Positions 5,074 through 12,711 of a stretch of 33,250 bases of DNA are shown here, in pieces. Origin of the DNA: Streptomyces milbemycinicus (GTDB lineage: Bacteria > Actinomycetota > Actinomycetes > Streptomycetales > Streptomycetaceae); assembly GCF_002154605.1 (NCBI RefSeq), contig NZ_MUNE01000187.1, positions 1-33,250 of the forward strand, given 5' to 3'. Position 1 is the stretch's first letter. Every line of letters begins with the position of its first letter. Made by a program: the position numbers and the translations under genes. The notes under the pieces are model-generated. The model was given only the letters and a program-made list of their open reading frames with translations, was not told where the DNA came from and did not search any database.

Positions 5074-6153
5074 TCACTCGGTCTTGACGGGGGTCAGGCT
5101 GAACCCGTCGTTGGGCTTGCCCGCAAGGAGGTCGGCCAGCCCGCCGCTGAGCGCGTACGTCGTCCCGTCCGGTCCCGCGGTCACGTCGCTGGTGACGGGA
5201 TCCTCGACGGTGTCGGTGACCTTCACCGTGGCCTTCTTCCAGCCGTCACGGGGCTCCACACGCTGGATCTGGGCGGGCTTGCCGGTCAGCAGACCGCTGC
5301 TGACCGCCGCGATCGAGCCGTCCTTCAGGAGCCGCATGCCGGCCGTGGGGGACCCCAGCGGCGCGGAGAGCTTCACCTCCTGCGCCTTTTCGGGATGTTT
5401 GACGGGCACCCGTACCAGGGAGCCGTCGGCCATGGCGATGATCAGCTGGTTTCCCTCCACCCACTCCACCGCTGACATGCCCACATCGTTCAGGAAGTCG
5501 GGAATGTCAAGCGTGCCCTTGAGCAAGTCGTTCTGCAGAAATACCGAGGCGCGGCCCTTGCGGTCGATGCGGAACACCGTCGGGGTCAGCTCGTCGACGG
5601 CGTATGCGGTGCCGTCGGGCGCCACCGTCACGTCGGAGATCAGGTGCTGCTTGCCGTCCAGGGTGACCGCGGTCAGATCGACGCACCAGTCCTGCTTCCC
5701 GCTCTCCAGGTCGTAGCTGCCCACACCGGCGACGCGGAAGGGGGCGTTCTTCTTGGAACGGTCGGCGGTGCCGTAGTCCACATTGCTGACCAGGATGCGG
5801 TCCCGTTCGCGGTCGACGAGGACGGCCTGCGCCGACACCATTTCCGGGTCGTCGATGAGGGTGCGCACCTTCCCGTCAGGACTGACGGCGGAGACCGTGC
5901 CGTGCTTCAGCGACCCGGCGAAGAACGTGTTCGACCGCGCGTCGAAGTCCAGCGAGTGCGGGAACACGTTCGAGCCGTCGGCCTTGATGGCGCTGAGCTT
6001 CTTCTGCTTGGCCTGCTCGGTCCGGGTCTGCTCGGCTCCGGATGTGGAGCCGGATCCGGCAGAGGAACCGTTCACGGCCAACGCCGTCCCGGTGGCCACG
6101 GCGGCGACAAGTACCGCGCCCGCGATGGCGAACTTCAGCTTCGTCTTCTTCAT
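5074..6153 (-). CDS. Secreted SMP-30/NHL-type beta-propeller protein
   Basis: This 359-aa protein starts Met-Lys-Lys-Thr-Lys with a hydrophobic segment (residues 9-27) and small residues before the cleavage region, a clear Sec signal peptide. A Ser/Gly/Thr-rich linker follows. From about residue 60 there are repeating blades with Asp-Gly-Lys, Ala-Pro-Asp-Gly-Thr-Ala-Tyr-Ala-Val and Gly-Pro-Asp-Gly-Thr-Thr-Tyr-Ala-Leu, as in SMP-30/gluconolactonase or NHL propellers. Catalytic metal ligands of true gluconolactonases are not obvious, so an enzyme activity cannot be claimed. It is monocistronic, with aaggac upstream of the ATG. It is long cargo between att sites 4 and 5, with codon use like the right-hand chromosomal genes. 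Confidence 0.8.
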   Translation of the reverse strand: MKKTKLKFAIAGAVLVAAVATGTALAVNGSSAGSGSTSGAEQTRTEQAKQKKLSAIKADGSNVFPHSLDFDARSNTFFAGSLKHGTVSAVSPDGKVRTLIDDPEMVSAQAVLVDRERDRILVSNVDYGTADRSKKNAPFRVAGVGSYDLESGKQDWCVDLTAVTLDGKQHLISDVTVAPDGTAYAVDELTPTVFRIDRKGRASVFLQNDLLKGTLDIPDFLNDVGMSAVEWVEGNQLIIAMADGSLVRVPVKHPEKAQEVKLSAPLGSPTAGMRLLKDGSIAAVSSGLLTGKPAQIQRVEPRDGWKKATVKVTDTVEDPVTSDVTAGPDGTTYALSGGLADLLAGKPNDGFSLTPVKTE

Positions 6154-6214
6154 TGTTGTCCTTGTTCCTCGGGAGGGTTGGGGCCGGCGTGTACTGCGGT
6201 GACCTGCGTGGGTG

Positions 6215-6781
6215 TCACTCGGTGATGTCGCGTCCGAGCAGGGCGGCCAGCCGGTCGAGCGCGGGGGCGTCTTCCGGAGCGGTCCGGGACGGCGCGAACG
6301 GAGCGCCCGGTCCGGACGGCAGCTGTGCCGTGAGGCCGCGGGCGAACTCGGTCTCCCGCTCGACCGTGGCCTCGTCGAACAGGGCCTTCTGGCCGATGGC
6401 CCGGGCCAGATCCCAGCCGTGCATCAGGTGCTCGATCGTCTGCAGATGCAGTGCCACAGCGCCGGGCACCTCACCGATCGGGGCCCGCACCGTGCGCTCC
6501 AGCGCTCCCGGACCCTCGAAGGCGGCCACCAGGGCGGCGGCCGACGTCCGGAACGTCTTCTTGAGCGCTTCCGGAGCGGGGTCGGGCGCAGGCAGGGGTG
6601 GCTGCGCCCCCATCGCGACGGCGAACGTGTGCTGTCCCGCCACCAGATGGTCGACCAGCTGCTGGACGTTCCAGTCGGTGCAGGGCGTGGGCGCGCTCCA
6701 CCGCTCCTCCTCCACGGCCTCGACCAGGTGGGCGATGGTGTCGATGACCCCGGCGAAAGCCGTGACGGGTGTGGTGGACAT
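6215..6781 (-). CDS. TIGR03086-type DinB-like metal-binding protein
   Basis: This 188-aa protein opens with an N-terminal helix pair holding Pro-Thr-Pro-Cys-Thr-Asp-Trp-Asn-Val-Gln-Gln-Leu-Val-Asp-His-Leu, the signature of the maleylpyruvate-isomerase/DinB-like superfamily. A second histidine lies in Ala-Leu-His-Leu-Gln-Thr and a third in Glu-His-Leu-Met-His-Gly-Trp-Asp-Leu-Ala. The three helices carry a His3 metal site, and many relatives act as mycothiol-dependent transferases. Length is typical. The substrate is unknown. It is transcribed in the same direction as the regulator at 7119 but separated by about 340 bp, so an operon is not assured. Confidence 0.82.
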   Translation of the reverse strand: MSTTPVTAFAGVIDTIAHLVEAVEEERWSAPTPCTDWNVQQLVDHLVAGQHTFAVAMGAQPPLPAPDPAPEALKKTFRTSAAALVAAFEGPGALERTVRAPIGEVPGAVALHLQTIEHLMHGWDLARAIGQKALFDEATVERETEFARGLTAQLPSGPGAPFAPSRTAPEDAPALDRLAALLGRDITE

Positions 6782-7118
6782 GGGGAACCTCCAGTAGGGG
6801 TGAAAGGGTGGCTGTGCGGGCCTCTGCGGACGTTCTTCCGCGATGGAAGGGGGAGCCGGCTACGCGCCCCGCCCAAGATCAATGTCAGCGTGTGTCCGCC
6901 CATCGCGTGCGAGCGCCGAATGCGTGATGCCGGCGGGCGGGGACACAGGGGAGAGGACAGAGGGGCGGCAGCGTCATCGGCGGCCGGAAGGCGTGCGTGA
7001 CGAGGCCCCCGCGGCACTCCCTGCCGGCCTCGGGCCGGAGGCTGTCGGGTGATGTCGGGTGATGTTCAGGTGTGACGCTCTGAGCGGACTGTGGCTTTGC
7101 GACGGCCGGACGGCCGGA
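6782..7118. other. Intergenic region without a gene
   Basis: This stretch holds the 5' untranslated region of the DinB-like gene (cctccccatg in reverse sense gives a good Shine-Dalgarno) and the downstream region of the XRE regulator. A short duplicated segment, gatgtcgggt, lies at about 7050-7070. ORFs here have poor codon bias and I see no RNA gene. Confidence 0.5.
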
Positions 7119-8051
7119 TCAGGGGTGTACGGAAGGAACGACGTGTGCGGGGGTGCCGGCGGCGGGGCGGGCGGTCGCCGGCATGTCCGCGGTGGGTTGG
7201 AGGGTCTGGTTGAGCAATCGCAGTGCCGCCTGGGCGGCGGAGCCGGGCGCCGCCGTCGTCACCACCAGCCGGATTCCCTGCCCCCGGGGCACCGGGAGCG
7301 AGTGCTGCAACACGTCCAGCTCCCCGACCATCGGATGGCGCATCCGGTACTCGTTCATGCCCCAGGCGCGCACCCGGTGCTGAGCCCACAGCGTGGCGAA
7401 CTGCGGGCTGCGCATCGTCAACTCGCCGACGAGGGAGGCCAGATGCGGGTCGTCCGGATACTTGCCGACCGCCTGCCGCAGCTTGCCCACCACATCCCGT
7501 GCCTTCCTGGGCCAGTCCGCGTACAGGTCCCGCGTGTGGGCGTCCAGGAATACCATCCGGGCGGTGTTGGGTCGCGTGGCCGCTTGATCCGGGCTGTCCG
7601 GGGCCAGATGCCCGGCGAACAACGCATGCCCGGTGCGGTTCCACGTCAGGATGTCCGAGCGCTGGCCGAGGACCACCACGGGTGAGTCCCCGAAGGCATC
7701 CACCAGTTGGCGCACCGCCGCGGTGACACGCTCGGCGGGGAGCCGGCGACGGCTCTGCCGGACATCACCGGACAAGGTGTGCAGGTGGCGCCGCTCCGCG
7801 TCATCCAGCCGCAGAGCCGTGGCCAGCGCGTCGAGGACCTGCGGCGAGGCGTTGAGCGACAGCCCCTGTTCCAGCCGGATGTAGTAGGCCACGCTGACGC
7901 CGGCCAACTGGGCCAGTTCCTCACGCCGCAGCCCCGGCACCCGCCGCCGGTCGCCGTAGTCCGGCAACCCCACGTCCGCCGGCTTCAACTGAGCCCGGCG
8001 CCGGGACAGGAACTCACCGAGGAGGGATTTGCCGCGCGCTGTCTCATCCAT
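7119..8051 (-). CDS. XRE regulator with MmyB-like ligand-binding domain
   Basis: I choose the ATG at 8051 (Met-Asp-Glu-Thr-Ala-Arg-Gly), giving 310 aa; the frame can be extended to 8123 but that adds unrelated sequence. Residues 8-75 form the helix-turn-helix with Val-Pro-Gly-Leu-Arg-Arg-Glu-Glu-Leu-Ala-Gln-Leu-Ala-Gly-Val-Ser and Tyr-Tyr-Ile-Arg-Leu-Glu-Gln-Gly, the hallmark of this Streptomyces family. Residues about 100-260 match the MmyB PAS-like domain, with Asp-Ile-Leu-Thr-Trp-Asn-Arg and Val-Phe-Leu-Asp-Ala-His-Thr-Arg-Asp-Leu. Relatives often regulate an adjacent oxidoreductase or drug-resistance gene; no such neighbour is present, so the target is unknown. Confidence 0.9.
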   Translation of the reverse strand: MDETARGKSLLGEFLSRRRAQLKPADVGLPDYGDRRRVPGLRREELAQLAGVSVAYYIRLEQGLSLNASPQVLDALATALRLDDAERRHLHTLSGDVRQSRRRLPAERVTAAVRQLVDAFGDSPVVVLGQRSDILTWNRTGHALFAGHLAPDSPDQAATRPNTARMVFLDAHTRDLYADWPRKARDVVGKLRQAVGKYPDDPHLASLVGELTMRSPQFATLWAQHRVRAWGMNEYRMRHPMVGELDVLQHSLPVPRGQGIRLVVTTAAPGSAAQAALRLLNQTLQPTADMPATARPAAGTPAHVVPSVHP

Positions 8052-8440
8052 GCGACCGAGTATGGACAGGCTCTCTCCATCTAGCCTGCCCCCGCGAGTA
8101 GCAGGCGCGAAGCCGCCGAGCACCTGGCGCCTGAGATCTCACGGATATCGCCGCGGCGCGTGCCGCCGGAGCGAGACAGCTGCCGGCGCGGGTCGAAGGC
8201 GAGCGACGCACCAGTCGCCCGCCTCATCTTCTGCGGCTCGACGACAAGCCCGCAGCCATCTACCTGGCCGGGCTCAGCACCGCCAGCATCTTCCTCTGGT
8301 CCGATCGCTGACCCAAACGAAACTGCCTAAGCGCTCCGCGGGATGTGCGGTTCATCATCTGCGGCTCAGTGGGGGCTGGTCGCGCAGTTCCCCGCGCCCC
8401 TTTTGGGGCGCGGTAGCGCACCGGACTTCGCCGAGGGCGC
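8052..8440. other. Intergenic region with an unassigned coding-like tail
   Basis: Between the regulator and the truncated gene at 8441, the plus-strand frame ending at the TGA 8309-8311 has strongly GC-biased third positions over its last 25 codons (Asp-Asp-Lys-Pro-Ala-Ala-Ile-Tyr-Leu-Ala-Gly-Leu, then Trp-Ser-Asp-Arg). It has no clear start and I recognise no family, so it may be the 3' end of a lost gene. The rest holds a Streptomyces intergenic repeat, listed separately. Confidence 0.35.
8367..8411. repeat. Streptomyces intergenic palindromic repeat / terminator
   Basis: The segment ggctggtcgcgcagttcccc followed by GCGCCCC-tttt-GGGGCGC is, from memory, a very common intergenic repeat of Streptomyces genomes. 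It forms a perfect 7-bp hairpin (GCGCCCC/GGGGCGC). It sits just past the 3' end of the minus-strand gene at 8441 and probably ends its transcription. Confidence 0.7.
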
Positions 8441-8960
8441 TTAGTGCGAGACGTTGTCCCACGCGTCGCCCAGCCAGCTCTCGTGGCTCTCCTCCAGCGC
8501 GACGAGGGCGGCGATCAGCCGCTCATCCCACCAGTCCGCAAGGAGGGACAGCTGGAACTCGTAGCCGCCGTCGTGCCAGTCCAAGACGGTCTCGCCATCG
8601 ATCCGCCACTTCGTGCGCCGCGGTGTCCGCGGCGCGGCGCCGCCCCCGAAGATACTCAGGAAGGCGAGGGCCAGCTGTACGGGCCGGATCAGCCACCACA
8701 CGACCCACCAGAAGGGGTGCCCCTTGTGGCCCACGGCCGCCTGGCGGCCGGTCTGCTGTACGGTCCAGCGGGTCCTGACCCGCCCGCCCCTCGCGGCCGG
8801 TTCGCGGACGATCGAGCCGAGCGGCGCCCCGGACTCGTCCACCACGTCGTAAGCCGCCGGGCGGCCCTTGGACGCCGTCCTGGTGACCACCGTCGCCAGC
8901 TTCCGCTCCCGGTGAGGGTCGGCCCACAGGACGATGGAGCGGCTGCCCGCTCGCTCCCCT
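8441..8960 (-). pseudogene. 5'-truncated hypothetical protein next to an IS relic
   Basis: The frame reads convincingly from Ser-Ile-Val-Leu-Trp-Ala-Asp-Pro to the stop at 8441. It includes Thr-Arg-Trp-Thr-Val-Gln-Gln-Thr-Gly, a Trp-rich hydrophobic segment (Phe-Trp-Trp-Val-Val-Trp-Trp-Leu), and a C-terminus with Asp-Trp-Trp-Asp-Glu-Arg-Leu. No start codon with a ribosome site lies at the beginning of the good region. Beyond about 8960 the frame loses coding character and meets the transposase fragment on the other strand, so the 5' end seems to have been removed. I recognise no named family. Confidence 0.55.
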
Positions 8961-9019
8961 TGTCTTTGTCCGCCGTGGCCGTAACGCGATCGCCGGGACC
9001 CTATCGGGCTCTGCCGACA

Positions 9020-9195
9020 CCGGGCGGTGCACGATCCGGGCAAGAAGCTCCGGCGGGGGCGTCGGACGCTGATCCGCACCGACTCCGGCGGCGGCACCCA
9101 CGAGTTCGTCGCCTGGCTCACCCGGCACGGACGGTGGCTGTCGTACTCGGTCGGCATGACCATCACCGACGCCATCCACCAGGCCGTCCCCGGGG
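9020..9195 (+). mobile_element. IS1380-family transposase fragment
   Basis: The frame encodes about 58 residues with Arg-Arg-Thr-Leu-Ile-Arg-Thr-Asp-Ser-Gly-Gly-Gly-Thr-His-Glu-Phe and Ser-Tyr-Ser-Val-Gly-Met-Thr-Ile-Thr-Asp. I recognise this as the central region of Streptomyces IS1380-type transposases, where the Arg-x-Asp-Ser motif carries a catalytic Asp of the DDE fold. Both ends of the gene are missing, and no terminal inverted repeat is evident. It is a relic. Its insertion and later loss probably removed the start of the gene at 8441. Confidence 0.72.
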
Positions 9196-9340
9196 GCTCT
9201 GCCCTATATCCGATTCCTCCCTATTCCCCTGTGTCCAGATTCCCCTGTGTCCAGTTCCCGTCCATCGCCGTACGACAAGACCGCTGGCCGACGCCGCCAA
9301 CCCCGTGCCGGACGCAGGTGAACGGGCCCGCAGCCGGACT

Positions 9341-9359
9341 GCACCAGATGCGCACCAGA
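9341..9359 (+). promoter_or_regulatory. Putative P arm-type sites, att site 5
   Basis: gcaccagatgcgcaccaga holds two perfect copies at an 11-bp period, ending 108 bp before the gatt of core 5. It is identical to two of the three units at site 1. Confidence 0.6.
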
Positions 9360-9468
9360 ACGGGCGGTCAACCATGGACAACGACGGCAGTGCAGTTGCT
9401 GCGACGAGTTGTTCGCTGAGCGGCGTTCTTGCAGGTCAACATGTATGAACAGGCTCCAGCACCGGTGA

Positions 9469-9544
9469 TTCCCAAGCTCAGAGCGCGGGTTCGATTGCCG
9501 TCACCCGCTCCACGACGAAGGCCCAGGTCACAGACCCGGGCCTT
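9469..9544 (+). repeat. att site 5: tRNA-Gly 3'-half copy plus terminator
   Basis: The core 9469-9512 has one substitution relative to the tRNA (gattgccg for gattcccg in the T-arm). The terminator hairpin follows at 9518-9544, and the GTCTAGAC palindrome after it. The 5' tRNA half is absent. Confidence 0.94.
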
Positions 9545-9574
9545 GTTTGTCGTCTAGACCGCGCTAAGCCTCCT

Positions 9575-9593
9575 GTGCCCGTTGTGTGCCAGA
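9575..9593 (+). promoter_or_regulatory. Putative P' arm-type site, att site 5
   Basis: gtgcccgttgtgtgccaga starts 63 bp beyond the core, the same distance as at site 0. The possible GTG start of the following ORF lies inside it. Confidence 0.52.
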
Positions 9594-10056
9594 CGATGCA
9601 CCGCACGTGCCGACCGGTCGCCTCGCGGCTGGCGTTCACTCCGTAGGGCGCTCGGCTGCGATATCAGCGCCGTCGGCAGGCCCCGTCAGGCATGCTGGAG
9701 CCCTGAGCAGGTATGCAGCGGCGAAGCCGTACGTACTGCCGGAGTCACTCGCCGAGCTGGACGGGCCCACGACCGGCGGCATCACGCTGCCGCGCCACAT
9801 CGACTGGGGACCGCACTACGTCTACGACCTGGCCGACGAAGCAGACTTCCGGCTGATGTACGAGCGCGTCATCCGCGAGGCCCAGACACGCGACGACCTC
9901 AACGCGTACCTGCACGCGGTATCTCTGCGACGGGTATGGCAGGACCTGTTCCTGCCCCTCCCGGTCAGGGCCGCATGGGAAGCCCGCTTCCCCGAACTCC
10001 GCGAGTCCAGCACGACGGCAGCCGCTGCCCAGTGGACGAACTGCACCGCCAGCTGA
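9586..10056 (+). CDS. Small partner protein of an AbiEii-like pair (copy A)
   Basis: The conserved part (about codon 55 onward) aligns with the 115-aa protein at 14571: Gly-Ile-Thr-Leu-Pro-Arg-His-Ile-Asp-Trp versus Val-Ser-Leu-Pro-Leu-His-Met-Ala-Trp, then Arg-Asp-Asp-Leu and Trp-Glu-Ala-Arg-Phe-Pro-Glu-Leu. The start is uncertain. GTG 9586 lies inside the P' arm motif and gives an N-terminus unlike the paralogue; GTG 9607 is an alternative, and the true start may be lost. The gene overlaps the nucleotidyltransferase ORF by 25 bp. By position it would be the antitoxin or control partner. It has no recognisable AbiEi winged helix, so this may be an unusual partner family. Confidence 0.6.
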   Translation: MPDDAPHVPTGRLAAGVHSVGRSAAISAPSAGPVRHAGALSRYAAAKPYVLPESLAELDGPTTGGITLPRHIDWGPHYVYDLADEADFRLMYERVIREAQTRDDLNAYLHAVSLRRVWQDLFLPLPVRAAWEARFPELRESSTTAAAAQWTNCTAS

Positions 10057-10652
10057 TCCGCATCGGCCTGGACGCGCTCGCCAAGGACTACGGATACGCA
10101 CTCGCGGGCGGCTGCGCTGTCCAGGCTCACCACATCGTCAACCGAGTCAGTGACGACGTGGACCTCTTCGCGCCCTTCGAGAGGGCGAGTCGTGAGATGA
10201 GCCAGGCCGCGGAGCGGATCACCACCGCATACGAAGCTGCCGGATACAGCGTCGAGCAGGCCCATGTGACTCCCACCTGCACCAGGTTGAACGTCACCGA
10301 CCCAGCCTCGGGCGCGCAGAGCAAGGTGGAGCTCGTCGCTGAATTCCTGCACGACACACCAGTTGAATCCGACCTCGGCCCGGTACTCCACCGCGACGAC
10401 GTCGCCGCAGGCAAGACCAGCGCACTGTTCACCCGAGCCGAGGTCCGCGACGCCATCGACGAGAAGTCGCTGATCACACGGGGGCTCAGCGGCCCAACGC
10501 CCCGGAGTACAGTGAAAACACCGGGAGTACTTCGCACACCGGCTTATATGCGGGTGTCGTTCTCGGCGAGCAACAACACCGGGACGTTGAAGATGCGCCC
10601 GGGGACAGGTCCGCGCCATGACCGTGACCATCGACCGTACGACCACGTATGA
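10032..10652 (+). pseudogene. AbiEii-like nucleotidyltransferase, C-terminally truncated (copy A)
   Basis: From the GTG at 10032 the frame gives Gly26-Gly27-Cys-Ala-Val-Gln-Ala-His and then Ser40-Asp-Asp42-Val-Asp44, the Gly-Gly and Asp-x-Asp elements of a DNA-polymerase-beta-type nucleotidyltransferase of the AbiEii/AbiGii toxin group. Further on come Lys-Val-Glu-Leu-Val-Ala-Glu-Phe, a Gly-Pro-Val-Leu segment, and Lys-Thr-Ser-Ala-Leu-Phe-Thr-Arg...Arg-Asp-Ala-Ile-Asp. Recognisable sequence ends about 10,490; the frame then runs on to 10652 as non-family residues over the next promoter. The C-terminal helical domain, present in copy B, is missing. The active-site half is intact, but toxicity is doubtful. 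Confidence 0.7.
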
Positions 10653-11166
10653 GCGCGTAACCTCGCCACCGGCCCGCCTGTCCCTGGCTCCGGTGAGCCC
10701 GGTTCCAGGCCTTCTGGACGGTGCGTGGTGGCCTCGCTCCCGGGATCTCCTCCGTGAGCTGCCCGCCCTGACGGACGTGCTGGACGCACGCTGGGGCCGT
10801 ATCACTCGCGTCTCCGTGAACCCGACACACTGGCCCGTGATCCCGCGCAAGGTGCCGGTGACCGGGCACACGGTGCACGTGGGCTGGTTCACTGACGAGC
10901 AGGACCCACACAAGTTGATTCTGCTCTCCTACACCGCAGGCCGCTGGGACCTTCTGGTGATCCCGCCGGAGACGAGTGAGGCCGCCGCCGCCCGGCTGAT
11001 GGCCGCCGCAGCGACCGCCGACGGCCTCCTCACCGCCAGCGGTCTGATGGCGAGCGAGACCGCCACCCGTGACGCCCGAGAGGCGCTCACCCGGGAGGAG
11101 GAGTGGGAGACCGATGGCGGGCCCGCCCCTACGGCGGCCGGCAGCCGAACCCGACCGGACTCCTGA
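10618..11166 (+). CDS. DUF5994 family protein
   Basis: This 182-aa protein has the family core Arg-Leu-Ser-Leu-Ala-Pro...Leu-Leu-Asp-Gly-Ala-Trp-Trp-Pro-Arg-Ser-Arg-Asp-Leu at residues 21-45, then Gly-Arg-Ile-Thr-Arg-Val-Ser-Val-Asn-Pro-Thr-His-Trp-Pro and Leu-Leu-Val-Ile-Pro-Pro-Glu-Thr. The C-terminal tail is Ala/Glu/Thr-rich. The biochemical role of the family is not known to me; members commonly sit beside small stress-associated genes and PP2C or anti-sigma proteins in Streptomyces. Three small genes and a PP2C phosphatase follow on the same strand here. Confidence 0.8.
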   Translation: MTVTIDRTTTYERVTSPPARLSLAPVSPVPGLLDGAWWPRSRDLLRELPALTDVLDARWGRITRVSVNPTHWPVIPRKVPVTGHTVHVGWFTDEQDPHKLILLSYTAGRWDLLVIPPETSEAAAARLMAAAATADGLLTASGLMASETATRDAREALTREEEWETDGGPAPTAAGSRTRPDS

Positions 11167-11190
11167 GCTCCGCCCAAGGGAGGTGAGGAT

Positions 11191-11424
11191 GTGGAGACCA
11201 TCATCACTGTGTTCGTGATTATCGCCATGATCATGCTCGGAGTGCTGCTGATCCATCTGCTCAATGCCCAGCACAACGAGCGGATCGCAGCATTTCACTA
11301 CAGCGATGCCCTGGCGGGAGTCGGCCGACGGAGCCGGAAGAGCCGACAGCCGGCAAGCCCGCCGGATCACCCGTCGTCACCGCCTCACCCCGAACACCGC
11401 GACGGGGCCGCGAAAGGTGCATGA
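11191..11424 (+). CDS. Small single-pass membrane protein
   Basis: This 77-aa protein starts at a GTG with ggaggtgag just upstream. Residues 3-24 form one strongly hydrophobic transmembrane helix (Ile-Ile-Thr-Val-Phe-Val-Ile-Ile-Ala-Met-Ile-Met). A polar, basic and proline-rich cytoplasmic tail follows. It lies 24 bp downstream of the DUF5994 gene and is probably co-transcribed. Function unknown. Confidence 0.6.
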   Translation: METIITVFVIIAMIMLGVLLIHLLNAQHNERIAAFHYSDALAGVGRRSRKSRQPASPPDHPSSPPHPEHRDGAAKGA

Positions 11425-11503
11425 CTTCTCCTGGCCTGGGCCGGTGGGTGCGAAGCGTGGCCTCACGCCCACCGCCAGGTCTTCCTGATGAAACGAGATC
11501 ACC

Positions 11504-11764
11504 ATGCAACGACCCGAATCACCCTCGGCAGGGCGCGCCGAGGTGCGTATCGTCTCCGCGTCCCCCGAGGCCGCCCGTCAGGTCGCCGAGGTACTCCGTC
11601 GTTGCTTCGCCGGCACCGAACAGCGCAGCTACCCTGCCGGCACCGATGGCGGAACCCGGCTCCATCTCACCGTGGACACCACGCACACGGCAAAGCCGGC
11701 GCGGTCCTGGCTGGTAGCAAGTCGGCCCTCCGGACAAGACCGCACGCAGACGGATGAAGTCTGA
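11504..11764 (+). CDS. Small conserved-looking protein, unknown function
   Basis: This 86-aa protein shows strong GC3 bias. It has an alpha/beta pattern: Ala-Glu-Val-Arg-Ile-Val-Ser-Ala-Ser-Pro-Glu-Ala-Ala-Arg-Gln-Val-Ala-Glu-Val-Leu-Arg, then Thr-Arg-Leu-His-Leu-Thr-Val-Asp-Thr. This looks like a single strand-helix-strand domain of the kind found beside DUF5994 genes. The ATG at 11504 has only a weak ribosome site. Function unknown. Confidence 0.6.
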   Translation: MQRPESPSAGRAEVRIVSASPEAARQVAEVLRRCFAGTEQRSYPAGTDGGTRLHLTVDTTHTAKPARSWLVASRPSGQDRTQTDEV

Positions 11765-11853
11765 AGCGATGCCCCTCAACGGGTGCGGGCAGGGCACCGC
11801 CGCCCCGTGTCCATGGACTCCTCGTCGGTGCCTTGTACGTGTGGACGGCAACC

Positions 11854-12129
11854 ATGGCAACACTGCGCGAGCGGAAGAACTACCGCGAAGCGATCATGAA
11901 GGCTCTGTACGAGGCCGTGGAAGGCAATCGCCTCCTTGGCATCACCGGGGCGAAGCTGCGCGACGAGCTCCAGGTCCCTGAGCAGGATCTGGCGGCCGCC
12001 TGCGCATATCTGGCGGGCGAGGGGCTCATCACAGTCGACTGGGCACGAGGAAATACACCCGCGATGGCCACGCTGACACACCAGGGGATCCGGCTGATGG
12101 AGGGCGAAGAGGAGGAGGAACGTGGCTGA
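11854..12129 (+). CDS. Small winged-helix-like protein
   Basis: I prefer the ATG at 11854 (Met-Ala-Thr-Leu-Arg-Glu-Arg-Lys-Asn), giving 91 aa; an upstream TTG at 11833 adds seven residues. The helices include Ile-Met-Lys-Ala-Leu-Tyr-Glu-Ala-Val-Glu, then Ala-Lys-Leu-Arg-Asp-Glu-Leu-Gln-Val and Leu-Ala-Ala-Ala-Cys-Ala-Tyr-Leu-Ala-Gly-Glu-Gly-Leu-Ile, a typical winged-helix order with a wing of Val-Asp-Trp-Ala-Arg-Gly-Asn. The tail is highly acidic. It resembles small regulators that read a repressor-type site, but the target is unknown. Confidence 0.68.
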   Translation: MATLRERKNYREAIMKALYEAVEGNRLLGITGAKLRDELQVPEQDLAAACAYLAGEGLITVDWARGNTPAMATLTHQGIRLMEGEEEEERG

Positions 12130-12229
12130 CGCGGCGCGGGGCCTTTCCACCCAGGTGCCGTATTACCCAAAGTGTCGGTGATGCCGGAAAGCACCTCAGG
12201 CATAGCATGGTGAGTGGGCCGGTGCACTC

Positions 12230-12544
12230 TCACGTGCAACCGACCCGAAAGGGCGGCCCCGGTGTGTTTACGCCGGGGCCGTTGTGTCGCCGTCGGCGCG
12301 ACGGCAGGGAGCAGGACAATATCCACGAGTGGCGCGACCGCGACGCTGTCGTCCCGAAGAGGTACAGGGTCGGCGCGCGTGATCCTCGCTCTGCCTGCGC
12401 CTCGACGGTGCGAACACCGCTACAGGCCAGGAAACAGGACGCGGTACCGACGGCTGCGGCTGTGCAGCTCACGGCGATCTTCAGAGTGCGTCGCCGGGCT
12501 GATGCGGGAACCACGGCAAGACGCCTCCGGCGGGGCGCGCACAT
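12230..12544 (-). CDS. Possible small membrane or exported protein
   Basis: This 104-aa frame starts with Arg-rich residues and then a hydrophobic stretch (about residues 22-44: Ile-Ala-Val-Ser-Cys-Thr-Ala-Ala-Ala-Val-Gly) with cysteines, like a signal sequence or membrane helix. Against it, the last third reads through a perfect terminator hairpin and the residues there are low complexity. It may be a real short gene with a 3' end inside the terminator, or an artefact. Confidence 0.25.
   Translation of the reverse strand: MCAPRRRRLAVVPASARRRTLKIAVSCTAAAVGTASCFLACSGVRTVEAQAERGSRAPTLYLFGTTASRSRHSWILSCSLPSRRRRHNGPGVNTPGPPFRVGCT
12254..12281. terminator. Strong bidirectional hairpin
   Basis: CGGCCCCGG (12254-12262) pairs perfectly with CCGGGGCCG (12273-12281) around a 10-nt loop, with a T-containing tail. 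It probably ends the DUF5994-to-winged-helix transcript about 125 bp after its last stop. The 12130-12711 interval otherwise holds only the doubtful minus-strand ORF and the PP2C upstream region. Confidence 0.7.
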
Positions 12545-12711
12545 TGCGCTTCGGCCGCCTCAGCCACCGGTCGCGCTCCGGCGACCTGGCGGCAGGTGTC
12601 GCAGACCCTCATGTGCGCGATGCTGGGGTGGAGGAGGCAGCAGGAGCAAAATGCGGCGAACAGCGCTGAGGCTCGCCTCTGTGTGAGGCGCTGCGGCGAA
12701 ACGAGGTCGCC

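Noticed and set aside
4810..5475. 221-aa plus-strand ORF downstream of the second DUF6247-like gene
   Set aside because: Its first part is the shifted end of the broken RelE-like gene and the rest is antisense to the propeller gene.
9215..9260. Duplicated ttcccctgtgtccag segment as a possible regulatory repeat
   Set aside because: It is only two imperfect copies in decayed DNA next to an IS relic; no role can be supported.
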